Part shown: positions 24,405 to 31,586 of the stretch, one piece after another | Layout of the letters: each line of letters starts with the position of its first letter | Numbering within the stretch: the first letter of the stretch is position 1 | NCBI GenBank assembly: GCA_963728445.1 | Contig: CAVSJO010000006.1 | Coordinates: forward strand, 558,001 to 622,000 | Origin: CAVSJO01 sp963728445 | GTDB lineage: Bacteria > Gemmatimonadota > Gemmatimonadetes > Longimicrobiales > RSA9 | Direction of reading: 5' to 3' | DNA: 64,000 nt | Made by a program: the position numbers and the translations under genes | Notes under the pieces: model-generated | Seen by the model: only the letters and a program-made list of their open reading frames with translations | What the model was told of the DNA's origin: nothing | Database searches by the model: none

Positions 24405-25457
24405 CTATTCGATTGTCGCCGTGGCCCCCTCGCCGACCAGCGGCATGACCTCCTCCGCGAAGCGATCCATTTCTTCGGCCTGGGGGCTGAACTGCAGCAG
24501 CAGCAGGTCCACCCCGGCGTCCTCGAAGGCCCGGATCCGCTCGGCCACCTGCTCCGGCGTGCCCACGAGTCCACTGCGGAGCCCCCGATTGGAGACCGAG
24601 TAGTCCTCGAGGCTGACGCGCCGCTCGAGCTGCGTGTTGCCGATCCAGTCCTGGTAGTTGGCGTACCCGCGGGCGCTCTGACGGACGTCGGTGATCCGCT
24701 CGACCTCGCGCCGGGCCGACTCCACGGTCTCCCGGACAACCGCGTAGCCGGCGGCGCCGAACGTCATGGGCGCGAGCCCCAGACGCTCACGCCGCTCCCG
24801 CATGTCGGCGACCTTGCCTCCGATCACGTCGGGAGGATCCCCGTGGGTAAGCCACGCGTCGCACTTCTCCGCGATGAGCGCCTTGCCCGCCGGCGACTCG
24901 CCTCCCGCGTACACCGTAGGCCGCGGCCGGCGCGCCGGCTTCGGCTCGAGAACGGCTTCCGCCACGTCGTAGAAGCGACCCCGATGGCTGAACACGCGCT
25001 CCCGCCAGAGTCCGTCCACCACGTCCAGCCATTCACCCGTCCGGGCATACCGCTCGTCATGGGCATCGAACGGTACACCGTACATCCGCGCTTCCGTGGC
25101 CCACCAGGACGACACGACGTTGATGGAAAGTCGTCCTCCGCAGATCCGGTCCACGTTCGCCGCCTGCTTCGCGAACGGCGCCGGCGCGTGGAAGGTCGGA
25201 CGCACGGCCACCATGATCTCGAGTCGCTCCGTCACTGCGGCAAGCGCCGCAGCGGTGCTCCACGCCTCGAGGGAGGGCGCCTCGATACCCTTGATATCGT
25301 TCAGGCTGAGCTCGGCGATGAGCGTCAGATCGAAGCCGATCTCCTCGCTCCGGCGGGCGAGACGCCGGACGTAGTCCCAGCTCGCCTCCATTCCCTCGTC
25401 GTCGACGTTACGCAGCCAGCCGCCGAAGACCGGGAGCCAGTATCCGAAGCGCATCAT
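24405..25457 (-). CDS. LLM-class FMNH2-dependent monooxygenase (dimethyl-sulfone / alkanesulfonate type)
   Basis: 350-aa luciferase-like TIM-barrel protein. MRFGYWLPVFGGW, TLIAELSLNDIKG, VRPTFHAPAPFAKQAANVDRI and GGRLSINVVSSWWATEARMYG follow the SfnG/SsuD group that cleaves C-S bonds of sulfones or sulfonates using FMNH2. VYAGGESPAGKALIAEKCDAWLTHG is the phosphate-binding end. The start codons ATGATG (25457-25452) contain the TGA stop of the upstream ATP-grasp gene, so the two are tightly coupled. Family knowledge suggests organosulfur scavenging under sulfur limitation, which fits the Cys-codon leader upstream. A flavin reductase partner is not in the window. Confidence 0.88.
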   Translation of the reverse strand: MMRFGYWLPVFGGWLRNVDDEGMEASWDYVRRLARRSEEIGFDLTLIAELSLNDIKGIEAPSLEAWSTAAALAAVTERLEIMVAVRPTFHAPAPFAKQAANVDRICGGRLSINVVSSWWATEARMYGVPFDAHDERYARTGEWLDVVDGLWRERVFSHRGRFYDVAEAVLEPKPARRPRPTVYAGGESPAGKALIAEKCDAWLTHGDPPDVIGGKVADMRERRERLGLAPMTFGAAGYAVVRETVESARREVERITDVRQSARGYANYQDWIGNTQLERRVSLEDYSVSNRGLRSGLVGTPEQVAERIRAFEDAGVDLLLLQFSPQAEEMDRFAEEVMPLVGEGATATIE

Positions 25458-26518
25458 GCCACCTCCCGAGCCGGAAAGCCGGCGGATCGGGCTCGGGCCG
25501 CGCCGGTTTCGACCGCCTCATCGACGCCAGCCTGATCCCGGGACGCAGCAGACTCCGCCTCCTCGGCGATCCAGTCTGCGAAGCGCTCGACCGGATCGAA
25601 GCCGACGACGCGGGGGGCATCCGCCACGAAATTGGAGAGGGCGTTGACGTCGTAGAAGTACGGGCGTCCGTCCCGCTCATTGATCAGGTACTCGACGCCG
25701 CCGATCTCGATGCCGGCGGCGCCGGCGATGCGCTCCACGGCCGCGATGATCTCGTCGGGCGGCGTGTATCCCTCCACCCGGAGGCCGTTCTCCGGCACAT
25801 CGACGGCGCAGGCCGAGCGCGTCAGCTCGGTGCCCGCGACGTCCCGGCACACGTCCGCCGGACACAGGTTGAATGTCTCGCCCGTCGTGTAGACCCGGAT
25901 GCCGTACAGGAACCGACCGTCCAGCACCTCGACGCGCACGATGCGATCGCCCTCCGCCGCAAGGAACTCCTGGACGAGCGCGGTCGAGTCGAGCCCCAGG
26001 TCCAGGACGCCGGCTTCGGCTGCACGAGCCAGGTCCTCCGGCCGATCGAAGCGCCGGACGCCCGCGCCGCTGCCACCCACGTTCGGCTTCACGACGACAG
26101 GGAAGCGCAGACCCGCTGCCGCGGCGGGCGCGTCCTTCGAGCGATGGATCACACGGGCCCGCGGGAAGGACAACCCGAGCCTCTCCAGCAGCGTGAGCTG
26201 GGAAGCCTTTGAAAGCTCGGTGCGCCATGCGGCTTCCCCGTTGATGACACGCACGCCAAGGCGCCGCAGGTGCGCCAGCCACTGCGTCGTGTAGAAGACG
26301 GCGTCGCGATGGCCTCGGAGGTAGGCAGACGGGCTCATTCGGTTCACGACTACCGAATACGGCGACGTCGCCTCCGCCGGGTCATAGCGGTGCTCCGCCG
26401 CGCAGAGCCGGTCGTACCTCGTGCCTCGCCGGTCCAGCGCCGCGAACAGCGGTCGGAACCAGTCCGGGTGCTCGTAATAGACCGCGATTCGTCGATCGCC
26501 TGTCTCCTTGCCAGCCAT
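25454..26518 (-). CDS. RimK-like ATP-grasp ligase
   Basis: 354-aa ATP-grasp protein. RFPVVVKPNVGGSGAGVRRF is the ATP-binding Gly-rich loop with its Lys, TALVQEFLAAEGDRIVRVEVLDG is the adenine-contacting hinge, and IGGVEYLINERDGRPYFYDVNALSNF carries the Mg-binding Glu/Asn pair (VEY and DVNALSN). These enzymes join an acyl phosphate to an amine or thiol, as in peptide modification, glutathione-like thiol or polyamino-acid synthesis. GGAGG lies seven bases before ATG 26518. Its stop overlaps the LLM start. No precursor peptide is adjacent except the 39-aa leader ORF upstream, which looks regulatory. The substrate is unknown. Confidence 0.88.
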   Translation of the reverse strand: MAGKETGDRRIAVYYEHPDWFRPLFAALDRRGTRYDRLCAAEHRYDPAEATSPYSVVVNRMSPSAYLRGHRDAVFYTTQWLAHLRRLGVRVINGEAAWRTELSKASQLTLLERLGLSFPRARVIHRSKDAPAAAAGLRFPVVVKPNVGGSGAGVRRFDRPEDLARAAEAGVLDLGLDSTALVQEFLAAEGDRIVRVEVLDGRFLYGIRVYTTGETFNLCPADVCRDVAGTELTRSACAVDVPENGLRVEGYTPPDEIIAAVERIAGAAGIEIGGVEYLINERDGRPYFYDVNALSNFVADAPRVVGFDPVERFADWIAEEAESAASRDQAGVDEAVETGAARARSAGFPAREVA

Positions 26519-26541
26519 TTCTTTCCTCCGGTAGGGGCATG

Positions 26542-26578
26542 AAAAAAGGGGCCCCCTCTCGCGTGGAGAGGGGGCCCC
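26542..26578 (-). terminator. intrinsic terminator in the leader of the ATP-grasp/LLM operon (attenuator)
   Basis: Read on the minus strand, a 13-bp perfect stem (26578-26566 pairing with 26560-26548, both arms of the form GGGGCCCCCTCTC and its complement) with a 5-base loop is followed by six Ts. It ends 23 bp before the ATP-grasp ATG, so it can only act before the operon's first gene. The left edge of its 5' arm (26565-26571, CCTCTCC on the minus strand) can pair instead with GGAGAGG at 26652-26646. Confidence 0.88.
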
Positions 26579-26601
26579 GGATCCGCCGGACCCGTATCCG
26601 G

Positions 26602-26721
26602 CTACGTCATGCGCGCGATCTCGAACCCGCGCCGACGTCCGCCCGCCTCTCCCGTTCGGGGAGGCATGCACATGCGCCGGGACTGCGGCATGCGGGCGGA
26701 CCGGTTCGCGTGGATCGTCAT
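26602..26721 (-). CDS. putative 39-aa regulatory leader peptide with Met-Cys-Met
   Basis: Short frame MTIHANRSARMPQSRRMCMPP, continuing to a TAG 23 bases before the terminator stem. The ATG falls six bases after the -10 box, so the mRNA would begin at or next to the start codon, a leaderless message that explains the missing ribosome-binding site. ATG-TGC-ATG (residues 17-19, 26673-26665) sits directly before a hairpin (26664-26646: CCTCCCC, GAAC loop, GGGAGAGG with one bulged A). This is the layout of an amino-acid-sensing attenuator, with Cys/Met as the likely signal given the organosulfur enzyme in the operon. Arg codons are also frequent. Coding status is inferred. Confidence 0.55.
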   Translation of the reverse strand: MTIHANRSARMPQSRRMCMPPRTGEAGGRRRGFEIARMT

Positions 26722-26727
26722 GGGCCG

Positions 26728-26757
26728 AGCATACGTGGCGGAATGCGGCGGCGTCAA
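26728..26757 (-). promoter_or_regulatory. predicted promoter of the leader/ATP-grasp/LLM operon
   Basis: On the minus strand, TTGACG (26757-26752), an 18-bp spacer and TATGCT (26733-26728). Five and four of six positions match the consensus. The predicted start of transcription coincides with the leader-peptide ATG at 26721. Confidence 0.65.
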
Positions 26758-26815
26758 GGGAGGCCCGGATCGCCCCGCGGCCGTGCCGGCCGCGAAGATG
26801 CGGTTACAGGGTAGC

Positions 26816-27652
26816 TCAGCCGCCTACGGTTCCCCGGTGGCGGATATCGCGCAGCATCCGCACGATCACGTCGACGGTTCGCCGTTCCTGCTCCTGCCGG
26901 GAGATCGTTGCCCTGTGGTCCATGAGCTGCGGCCCGTAGTAGCCGAACTGGGCGTGGTTGCCCCCGTCGATAACGAGGATCCGTGTCGAAGACGGCAGCA
27001 GTCGGTCGTTCTCACGGCTTCGGGACTGCGGCGCCACGCCGTCCCGCGACCCGAGGATCTTCACCACCGGGAATTCTGCTCCCGAGAGGTCGAAGTCTCG
27101 GGGGTGTGTCGTGCCGATGAGCACGAGGCCCGACGTCCGTTCCGGGTGCGCCCGGGCGAACTCCGCTGCGAGCGCGCCCCCGAAGGAGTGCCCCGCAACG
27201 ACCCACCGGCGCCTCTCGCCGTCCGGCGGGCCCGCGCGGCCGGATCCGGGCTCCTCGCCGTCCTCCAGGACGTCGCCATCCGTCATGATCCCTCGCGCCC
27301 GTTCGATGGCTTCCGATCGATAGCCGTCCGTCGGCGCGTGTCGGCCGAGGAAGGGCAGGCGTACGATCACGGCCGGATAGCCCGCCTCCGCGACGGCGCG
27401 GGCAAGCGGCGCGTAGGCGCGGGGCTGGACCATTCCGCCGGGAAAGAAGACGAGTCCCGCTCCCGCCGTATCGGTGGTCGGAACGAATGCGATCCGATCC
27501 GGGAGCTCGCGGACCGTGACGGTCGAGGAATTCGCCAACGTCCCCCGGGGAACCCCGTGGGCCTGAAACGTCCACACGAGGGCGATCGTCCCGAGAATAC
27601 CCGCAGTCGCCCAGACGATGCGGACGCGGCGATGGAGCAGCCTACGATCCAT
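26816..27652 (-). CDS. alpha/beta-hydrolase fold protein
   Basis: 278-aa hydrolase with one N-terminal membrane anchor or uncleaved signal (IVWATAGILGTIALVWTFQA, residues 12-31). GLVFFPGGMVQPRAYAPLARAVAEAGY is the oxyanion-hole strand, VVAGHSFGGALAAEFA carries the nucleophile Ser in GHSFGG, KILGSRDGVA the acidic residue, and VIDGGNHAQFGYYG the catalytic His. This matches the Abhydrolase_5 group of dienelactone-hydrolase-like enzymes. A 6-bp gap separates it from the upstream VOC gene on the same strand, suggesting cotranscription. The substrate is unknown. Confidence 0.88.
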   Translation of the reverse strand: MDRRLLHRRVRIVWATAGILGTIALVWTFQAHGVPRGTLANSSTVTVRELPDRIAFVPTTDTAGAGLVFFPGGMVQPRAYAPLARAVAEAGYPAVIVRLPFLGRHAPTDGYRSEAIERARGIMTDGDVLEDGEEPGSGRAGPPDGERRRWVVAGHSFGGALAAEFARAHPERTSGLVLIGTTHPRDFDLSGAEFPVVKILGSRDGVAPQSRSRENDRLLPSSTRILVIDGGNHAQFGYYGPQLMDHRATISRQEQERRTVDVIVRMLRDIRHRGTVGG

Positions 27653-27658
27653 GGCGGA

Positions 27659-28069
27659 TCACGGGCCGATCGGATCGAGGGTGAACTGCCACGATACACC
27701 GAACCGGTCGGCGACCCACGCGAACTTGCGGCTGAAGCCGTAGTCGCCGGGCGGCATCAGCGTCTGGCCGTTCCGGCTCAGCTCTCCGTACAGCCGGTCG
27801 AGCTCGGCCTCGTCGTCGCATTCCACCACGAAGGAGAACGAGGGCGTGAAGTCGAAGGCGTGGGGGATCGGGCTGTCGATGCACAGGACCTTCTGCGCGC
27901 CGAGGCGAAAGCGCGCCTGCTTCACGGTGCCCTCCGGCCCCTGCTCGTCGGCCCCGTAGCGGTCGATCGCCTCGATTTCCGCATCGGCGAAGAGCGCGAC
28001 GTAGACGCCCATCGCCTCTTCGGCGTCGGCGTGCTGGAACATGAGCGACGGCAGGATGCGTTGGGGCAT
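27659..28069 (-). CDS. PhnB/3-demethylubiquinone-methyltransferase-like VOC protein
   Basis: 136-aa VOC protein of the PhnB-like type. PSLMFQHADAEEAMGVYVALFADAEI opens the fold, QKVLCIDSPIPHAFDFTPSFSFVVEC and the Cys-Asp pair follow, and DRFGVSWQFTLDPIGP closes it; this last pattern is diagnostic of the family. The start is ATG 28069, with GGAG eleven bases upstream. Upstream frame extension reads as non-protein sequence. It is probably cotranscribed with the alpha/beta hydrolase. Proteins of this family mostly lack proven activity. Confidence 0.9.
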   Translation of the reverse strand: MPQRILPSLMFQHADAEEAMGVYVALFADAEIEAIDRYGADEQGPEGTVKQARFRLGAQKVLCIDSPIPHAFDFTPSFSFVVECDDEAELDRLYGELSRNGQTLMPPGDYGFSRKFAWVADRFGVSWQFTLDPIGP

Positions 28070-28235
28070 GTGCGGATCGACTCCGGTCTCAGGGGATCGC
28101 TTCGGCGGTGTAGTCGTCGTACCGGCCGTGACGACGCGTGCATCGGACGCGCAGTCGAGGTACTCCGCACGGGTGACGTCTTCGGCGACCGACGACTCCC
28201 GTGGCGTCCGCGCAGCCGTTGGTAGGCAATGCACG

Positions 28236-28829
28236 TCACCTTTCGAGCTGTGCCAGCCAGACCGTGTGTCCCCCGCAGTCCGGATCCTCCGCGACATGGT
28301 CGAGGACCGAGAACCCGTTCGACACGAGCAGGCGCCCGTACTCCGCCGCGTCCAGGCTGGCGTGGAACAACGGCTCTCCGTGGTAGGAGCCGATGGCCAC
28401 CCCCTCAGAGGTGCCGGACGTGAAGAGCAGCGCCGCACCTGGCGCGGCGTGGGCGGCGAAGAGCGGGAACATCGCGCGCTGGTCGTCGCGACTCAGGTGA
28501 AAGAAGCTGTCCCAGGCAAGCACGCCATCGAACCGCCGCTCCAGAGCCAGGGTTCGCATATCGGCAACGAGCCACTCGGCGCCGGGCATCCGCTCCCTGC
28601 ACATGCCGATCATGGTGGGAGAGGAGTCGACGCCCGTGACCGAGGCCCCGCGGTCGACCAGATGGCGCGCGATGGGCTCGCCCATGCCGCAGCCCAGGTC
28701 GAGAATGGCTCGTCCGGTCGCCGCCGTGAGGAAGCGATCGAGCCAGCGCTTCTCCTGTAGGCTTCGCCCCCGGTCGCGGTCGTAGTCCCGGGCGCGACGC
28801 TCGTAGAGATCGATGATGTCGTCCGACAC
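28236..28829 (-). CDS. class I SAM-dependent methyltransferase
   Basis: 197-aa methyltransferase. AILDLGCGMGEPIARHLVDRG is motif I, VTGVDSSPTMIGMCRER motif post-I, and FDGVLAWDSFFHLSRDDQ the motif II region. A GGAGG ribosome-binding site is only three bases before GTG 28829 and abuts TTG 28832, so either could be used. It lies downstream of the broken ArsM-like gene on the same strand, and the two may once have shared a transcript. The substrate is unknown. Confidence 0.88.
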   Translation of the reverse strand: MSDDIIDLYERRARDYDRDRGRSLQEKRWLDRFLTAATGRAILDLGCGMGEPIARHLVDRGASVTGVDSSPTMIGMCRERMPGAEWLVADMRTLALERRFDGVLAWDSFFHLSRDDQRAMFPLFAAHAAPGAALLFTSGTSEGVAIGSYHGEPLFHASLDAAEYGRLLVSNGFSVLDHVAEDPDCGGHTVWLAQLER

Positions 28830-28881
28830 CAACCTCCGATTGTTCGCGTCTTCGGCGTTCAGGTGGAGGTGCTTCCGCCTT

Positions 28882-29524
28882 CTACTGCGGCTTCCGGGCG
28901 GTGAAGATCACGGCCTTCACACCGAACTCCTCGGCCGCGTTCCGCGTGGACTCCTTCCGAAAACTGAATCCGGGCACGACGGCCGACCGCACGCGTCCGA
29001 AACCGGCTTCTTCCAGAAGTCGGAACATCTCTCCTTCCAGGAGAGCGCCGCCGATTCAGCTCGCCCACAGCTTCGGATCGTTCACGATGGACTGCGAAAG
29101 CTGCGATCCGGCCCTCGTGGCATTCCATGGAGGCGCCGGAGTCTCCCGCGTTCGCCGTCGCCTTCCGGCACATGGTCGGGTTCAGGTCGACGCCGATCAC
29201 CCGCCCCGTCGGTCCGGTCTGCCAGCCGGCGATGATGGCATCGAGGCCGGCTCCGCTGCCGAGATCCAGGACCGTCTCCCCGGGTCGCACGTCGCTCCTC
29301 TCGTGGGGATTGCCGACGCCCGCAAACGATGCCACCGCTCCGGCCGGGGCCCGATCCAGCCACGCGGGGTCGTAGCCGAAGCGCTCGGCCGCCTCCCGGC
29401 CGTGGAAGAAGTGGAACTCCTGGTCCGGCTCGTCGGCCACCTCCTGGTACATCCGCAGGACTTCGCCCTTGATGGTCGCTTCGAGGGACTCCTGTGCGTC
29501 CGCTGCCGATACCTGAGTCTGCAT
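28882..29524 (-). pseudogene. ArsM-like SAM methyltransferase, broken by an internal deletion
   Basis: The first frame (ATG 29524, ribosome-binding site GAGGTGG) encodes GREAAERFGYDPAWLDRAPAG, then VLDLGSGAGLDAIIAG and GRVIGVDLNPTMCRKA, a clear arsenite-methyltransferase-like N-terminus. After HEGRIAA (about 29110) the match jumps to another frame that reads SQSIVNDPKLWAS, a TGA (29058-29056), then IGGALLEGEMFRLLEEAGFG and ends FTARKPQ at 28882, the family's C-terminus. About 55-60 middle residues (motifs II-III) are missing, and the deletion shifts the frame. The TGA falls where ArsM proteins keep an arsenite-binding Cys, and a CTCTCCT-GGA-AGGAGAG hairpin lies 17 nt to its loop downstream. 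Confidence 0.8.
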
Positions 29525-29614
29525 CGTTGCCACCTCGCACGTGGGAGGAACCTCAGGTTCCACAATGGGCGGCGATCTCCGGGAAGGAAAGCCCCTGGCC
29601 TGCACGCGGCGGAT

Positions 29615-29663
29615 CAAGAGCCGCGTTTCGGCTCTTGTAATACATAGAGGAACAATGTATATA
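29615..29663 (+). promoter_or_regulatory. promoter and nested dyads of the PadR operon
   Basis: TTGTAA (29635-29640), a 17-bp spacer and TATATA (29658-29663) form the predicted promoter. ATACAT-N9-ATGTAT (29640-29660) lies between and over the two boxes and is the classic PadR-type operator. A second perfect dyad, CAAGAGCCG-N5-CGGCTCTTG (29615-29637), overlaps the -35 box from the other side. Binding at either would block RNA polymerase, so autoregulation is likely. Confidence 0.75.
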
Positions 29664-29681
29664 GGGGTGCAAGGTAAACGG

Positions 29682-30098
29682 ATGCGATGCGAACGCCCTT
29701 CGGTGTGCCCGCTCATGGAGATCAACAAGGACCTGATCGCGGCGTCCTCGACGCCGCTCGTGCTGGCCATTCTGGCCGATGAGGACAGCTACGGGTACGC
29801 CATCCTGCAACGGGTGCGCGACCTTTCGGGCGGCCGCATGGCGTGGACGGACGGCATGCTCTATCCCGTGCTGCACCGCCTCGAGCGGCTCGGACACGTG
29901 AAGGCGCGATGGGAGGTCGCCGAGAGCGGGCGGCGGCGGAAGTACTACAGGATCACGGAATCGGGCCGTAGACAGCTCGCGGATGAGCGCCGGCAGTGGC
30001 TTGCCGTCGACGCGACGCTTCGTGGAATCTGGTCGGCGCTCCGGGCGGGCCTGCCGGTCATGGAGGCGGCCGGGACGCCGCTGCCGCACGGGAGCTGA
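29682..30098 (+). CDS. PadR-family transcriptional regulator
   Basis: 138-aa winged-helix protein from ATG 29682, which has AAGG seven bases upstream and sits just after the predicted transcription start; ATG 29715 (MEINKDLIAAS) is closer to the family's usual N-terminus and may be the real start. STPLVLAILADEDSYGYAILQRV and WTDGMLYPVLHRLERLGHV are the winged-helix core. It belongs to a different PadR branch from the two ADOP-linked regulators. The stop is followed 3 bp later by the start of a membrane protein that it probably controls. Confidence 0.92.
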   Translation: MRCERPSVCPLMEINKDLIAASSTPLVLAILADEDSYGYAILQRVRDLSGGRMAWTDGMLYPVLHRLERLGHVKARWEVAESGRRRKYYRITESGRRQLADERRQWLAVDATLRGIWSALRAGLPVMEAAGTPLPHGS

Positions 30099-30100
30099 GC

Positions 30101-31498
30101 ATGGCGGAGATGAACGACACGACCCGGCTCGAAGAGCAGATCGATCAATGGCGGGCCTACCTGCGCCGGCGGGGGGCGATCGTGGGCACCGACGTCGCGG
30201 AGCTGGAAGACCACCTTCGGGAGCAGGTCGCGACGCTGACGGAAGCGGGTCTGGACGCCGACGAGGCGTTCCTCGTGGCGGTGAAGCGGATGGGCAGCCT
30301 CGACGCGCTGTCGCGGGAGTTCGCGCGCGAGCACTCGGAACGGCTGTGGAAGCAGCTCGTCGTCGTGTCGGAAGGTGCCGGGGAGGTCGGAACCACGGGT
30401 GGTCGAGAGGCCGTCGTCGCCTTCGCGCTCGCCGTCGCGGCGGCCGTGGCGATCAAGGCGCCGGTACTCTTCGGGGCGGACCCGGCCCAGGACGCGAGCT
30501 TCTACATCCGCAACGCGAGCCTGTTCGTCCTGCCAATGCTGACGCTCTACTTCGTGTGGAAGCGGGGCATCGGAGCCGCCACGCTCCCGTGGCTGGCGGG
30601 GGCGTTCGTGCTGGCGGGCGTGTTCGCCAACGTCTACCCGTTCGCGCCCCGCGTCGGGGGCTCGGCCACGCACGAACCGGGGTATACGGAGGCGCTCACG
30701 GCGCTGCACCTGCCCATCGCACTCTGGCTGATGGTGGGCGTGGCCTACGCCGGCGGGCGGTGGCGGGACGCCGAGCGGCGGATGGACTTCATCCGCTTCT
30801 CCGGCGAGCTGTTCATCTACTACGTGCTCATCGCCCTGGGCGGAGGGGTGCTGACGGCGTTCATGGCGATGCTGTTCCAGTCGATCGGGATCGACGTCGA
30901 GCCGTTCTTCCAGGCCTGGGTGCTGCCGTGCGGCGCGACGGGGGCGGTCCTCGTGGCGGCGTGGCTGGTCGAGGCCAAGCAGAGCGTGATCGAGAACATG
31001 GCGCCGGTGCTTACGCGTCTGTTCACACCGCTCTTCGCCGCCGTTCTGGTGGCGTTTCTGGCGACGCTGCTCGTCACCGGTCGCGGCATCGACATCCAGC
31101 GTGACGTGCTCATCGCGTTCGATCTGCTCCTGGCGGTGGTCCTGGGCCTGCTCCTCTACTCCGCCTCCGCCCGGGATCCACGATCCCGGCCCGGCGTGTT
31201 CGACGTGCTGCAGGTCGTGCTGCTGGTGAGCGCACTCCTCGCCGACGCGGTGGCGCTCTGGGCCATCGCGGCGCGGATCTCGGCGTTCGGGTTCACGCCG
31301 AATCGCGTCGCGGCCCTCGGCGAGAACGTGGTCCTGCTGGTCAACCTCGGCTGGTCCGCGGTCCTCTACGTGAGGTTCCTGCGGGGGCGGACGCCTTTCG
31401 ACCGACTTGAGCACTGGCAGACGGACTACCTGCCGGTTTTCGCCGTGTGGGCCGCGTTCGTGGTCGTGGTGTTCCCGCCGCTCTTCGGGTTCATCTGA
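30101..31498 (+). CDS. polytopic membrane protein with N-terminal permease-prefix-like domain
   Basis: 465-aa protein. Residues 1-85 (EEQIDQWRAYLRRRG, then DVAELEDHLREQVATL and DEAFLVAVKRMGSLDALSREFA) form the helical permease prefix domain 1 that is usually fused to ADOP permeases; here it precedes about ten membrane helices with no MacB-like domain, nearer to DUF4153-type proteins. GGAG precedes ATG 30101, which is 3 bp after the PadR stop. PadR plus prefix domain is the same pairing logic as the two ADOP cassettes with a different membrane part. Function unknown. Confidence 0.8.
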   Translation: MAEMNDTTRLEEQIDQWRAYLRRRGAIVGTDVAELEDHLREQVATLTEAGLDADEAFLVAVKRMGSLDALSREFAREHSERLWKQLVVVSEGAGEVGTTGGREAVVAFALAVAAAVAIKAPVLFGADPAQDASFYIRNASLFVLPMLTLYFVWKRGIGAATLPWLAGAFVLAGVFANVYPFAPRVGGSATHEPGYTEALTALHLPIALWLMVGVAYAGGRWRDAERRMDFIRFSGELFIYYVLIALGGGVLTAFMAMLFQSIGIDVEPFFQAWVLPCGATGAVLVAAWLVEAKQSVIENMAPVLTRLFTPLFAAVLVAFLATLLVTGRGIDIQRDVLIAFDLLLAVVLGLLLYSASARDPRSRPGVFDVLQVVLLVSALLADAVALWAIAARISAFGFTPNRVAALGENVVLLVNLGWSAVLYVRFLRGRTPFDRLEHWQTDYLPVFAVWAAFVVVVFPPLFGFI

Positions 31499-31586
31499 CC
31501 GTCATCCTTGCCCGACTCGATCCGCCGACAAGCTTGGCCCGACGACGCGACGCGGCATCCGCATTCCCGAGCGCGGGAGATCTCGC

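Noticed and set aside
26600..26640. T-arm-like sequence (GGTTCGAGATC, minus strand) suggesting a tRNA
   Set aside because: The stem bases around the loop do not pair as in a T-arm, and no anticodon or acceptor stem could be fitted; it lies within the leader ORF.
26542..26721. SAM or SAH riboswitch in place of an attenuator
   Set aside because: I could not find the conserved core sequences of S-box or SAH aptamers; the coding leader with Met-Cys-Met and competing stems explains the region better.
26602..26721. RiPP precursor for the adjacent ATP-grasp enzyme
   Set aside because: No repeated acidic/Thr/Ser core typical of graspetides; the position between promoter and terminator and the competing hairpins favour a regulatory peptide. 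Not fully excluded.
26800..26822. GGGTAGCTCAGC, D-arm-like
   Set aside because: No tRNA cloverleaf around it; it spans the end of the alpha/beta-hydrolase gene.
28882..29524. A functional selenoprotein methyltransferase
   Set aside because: The upstream frameshifting deletion removes the SAM-domain middle, so the present copy cannot be active whatever the TGA encodes.
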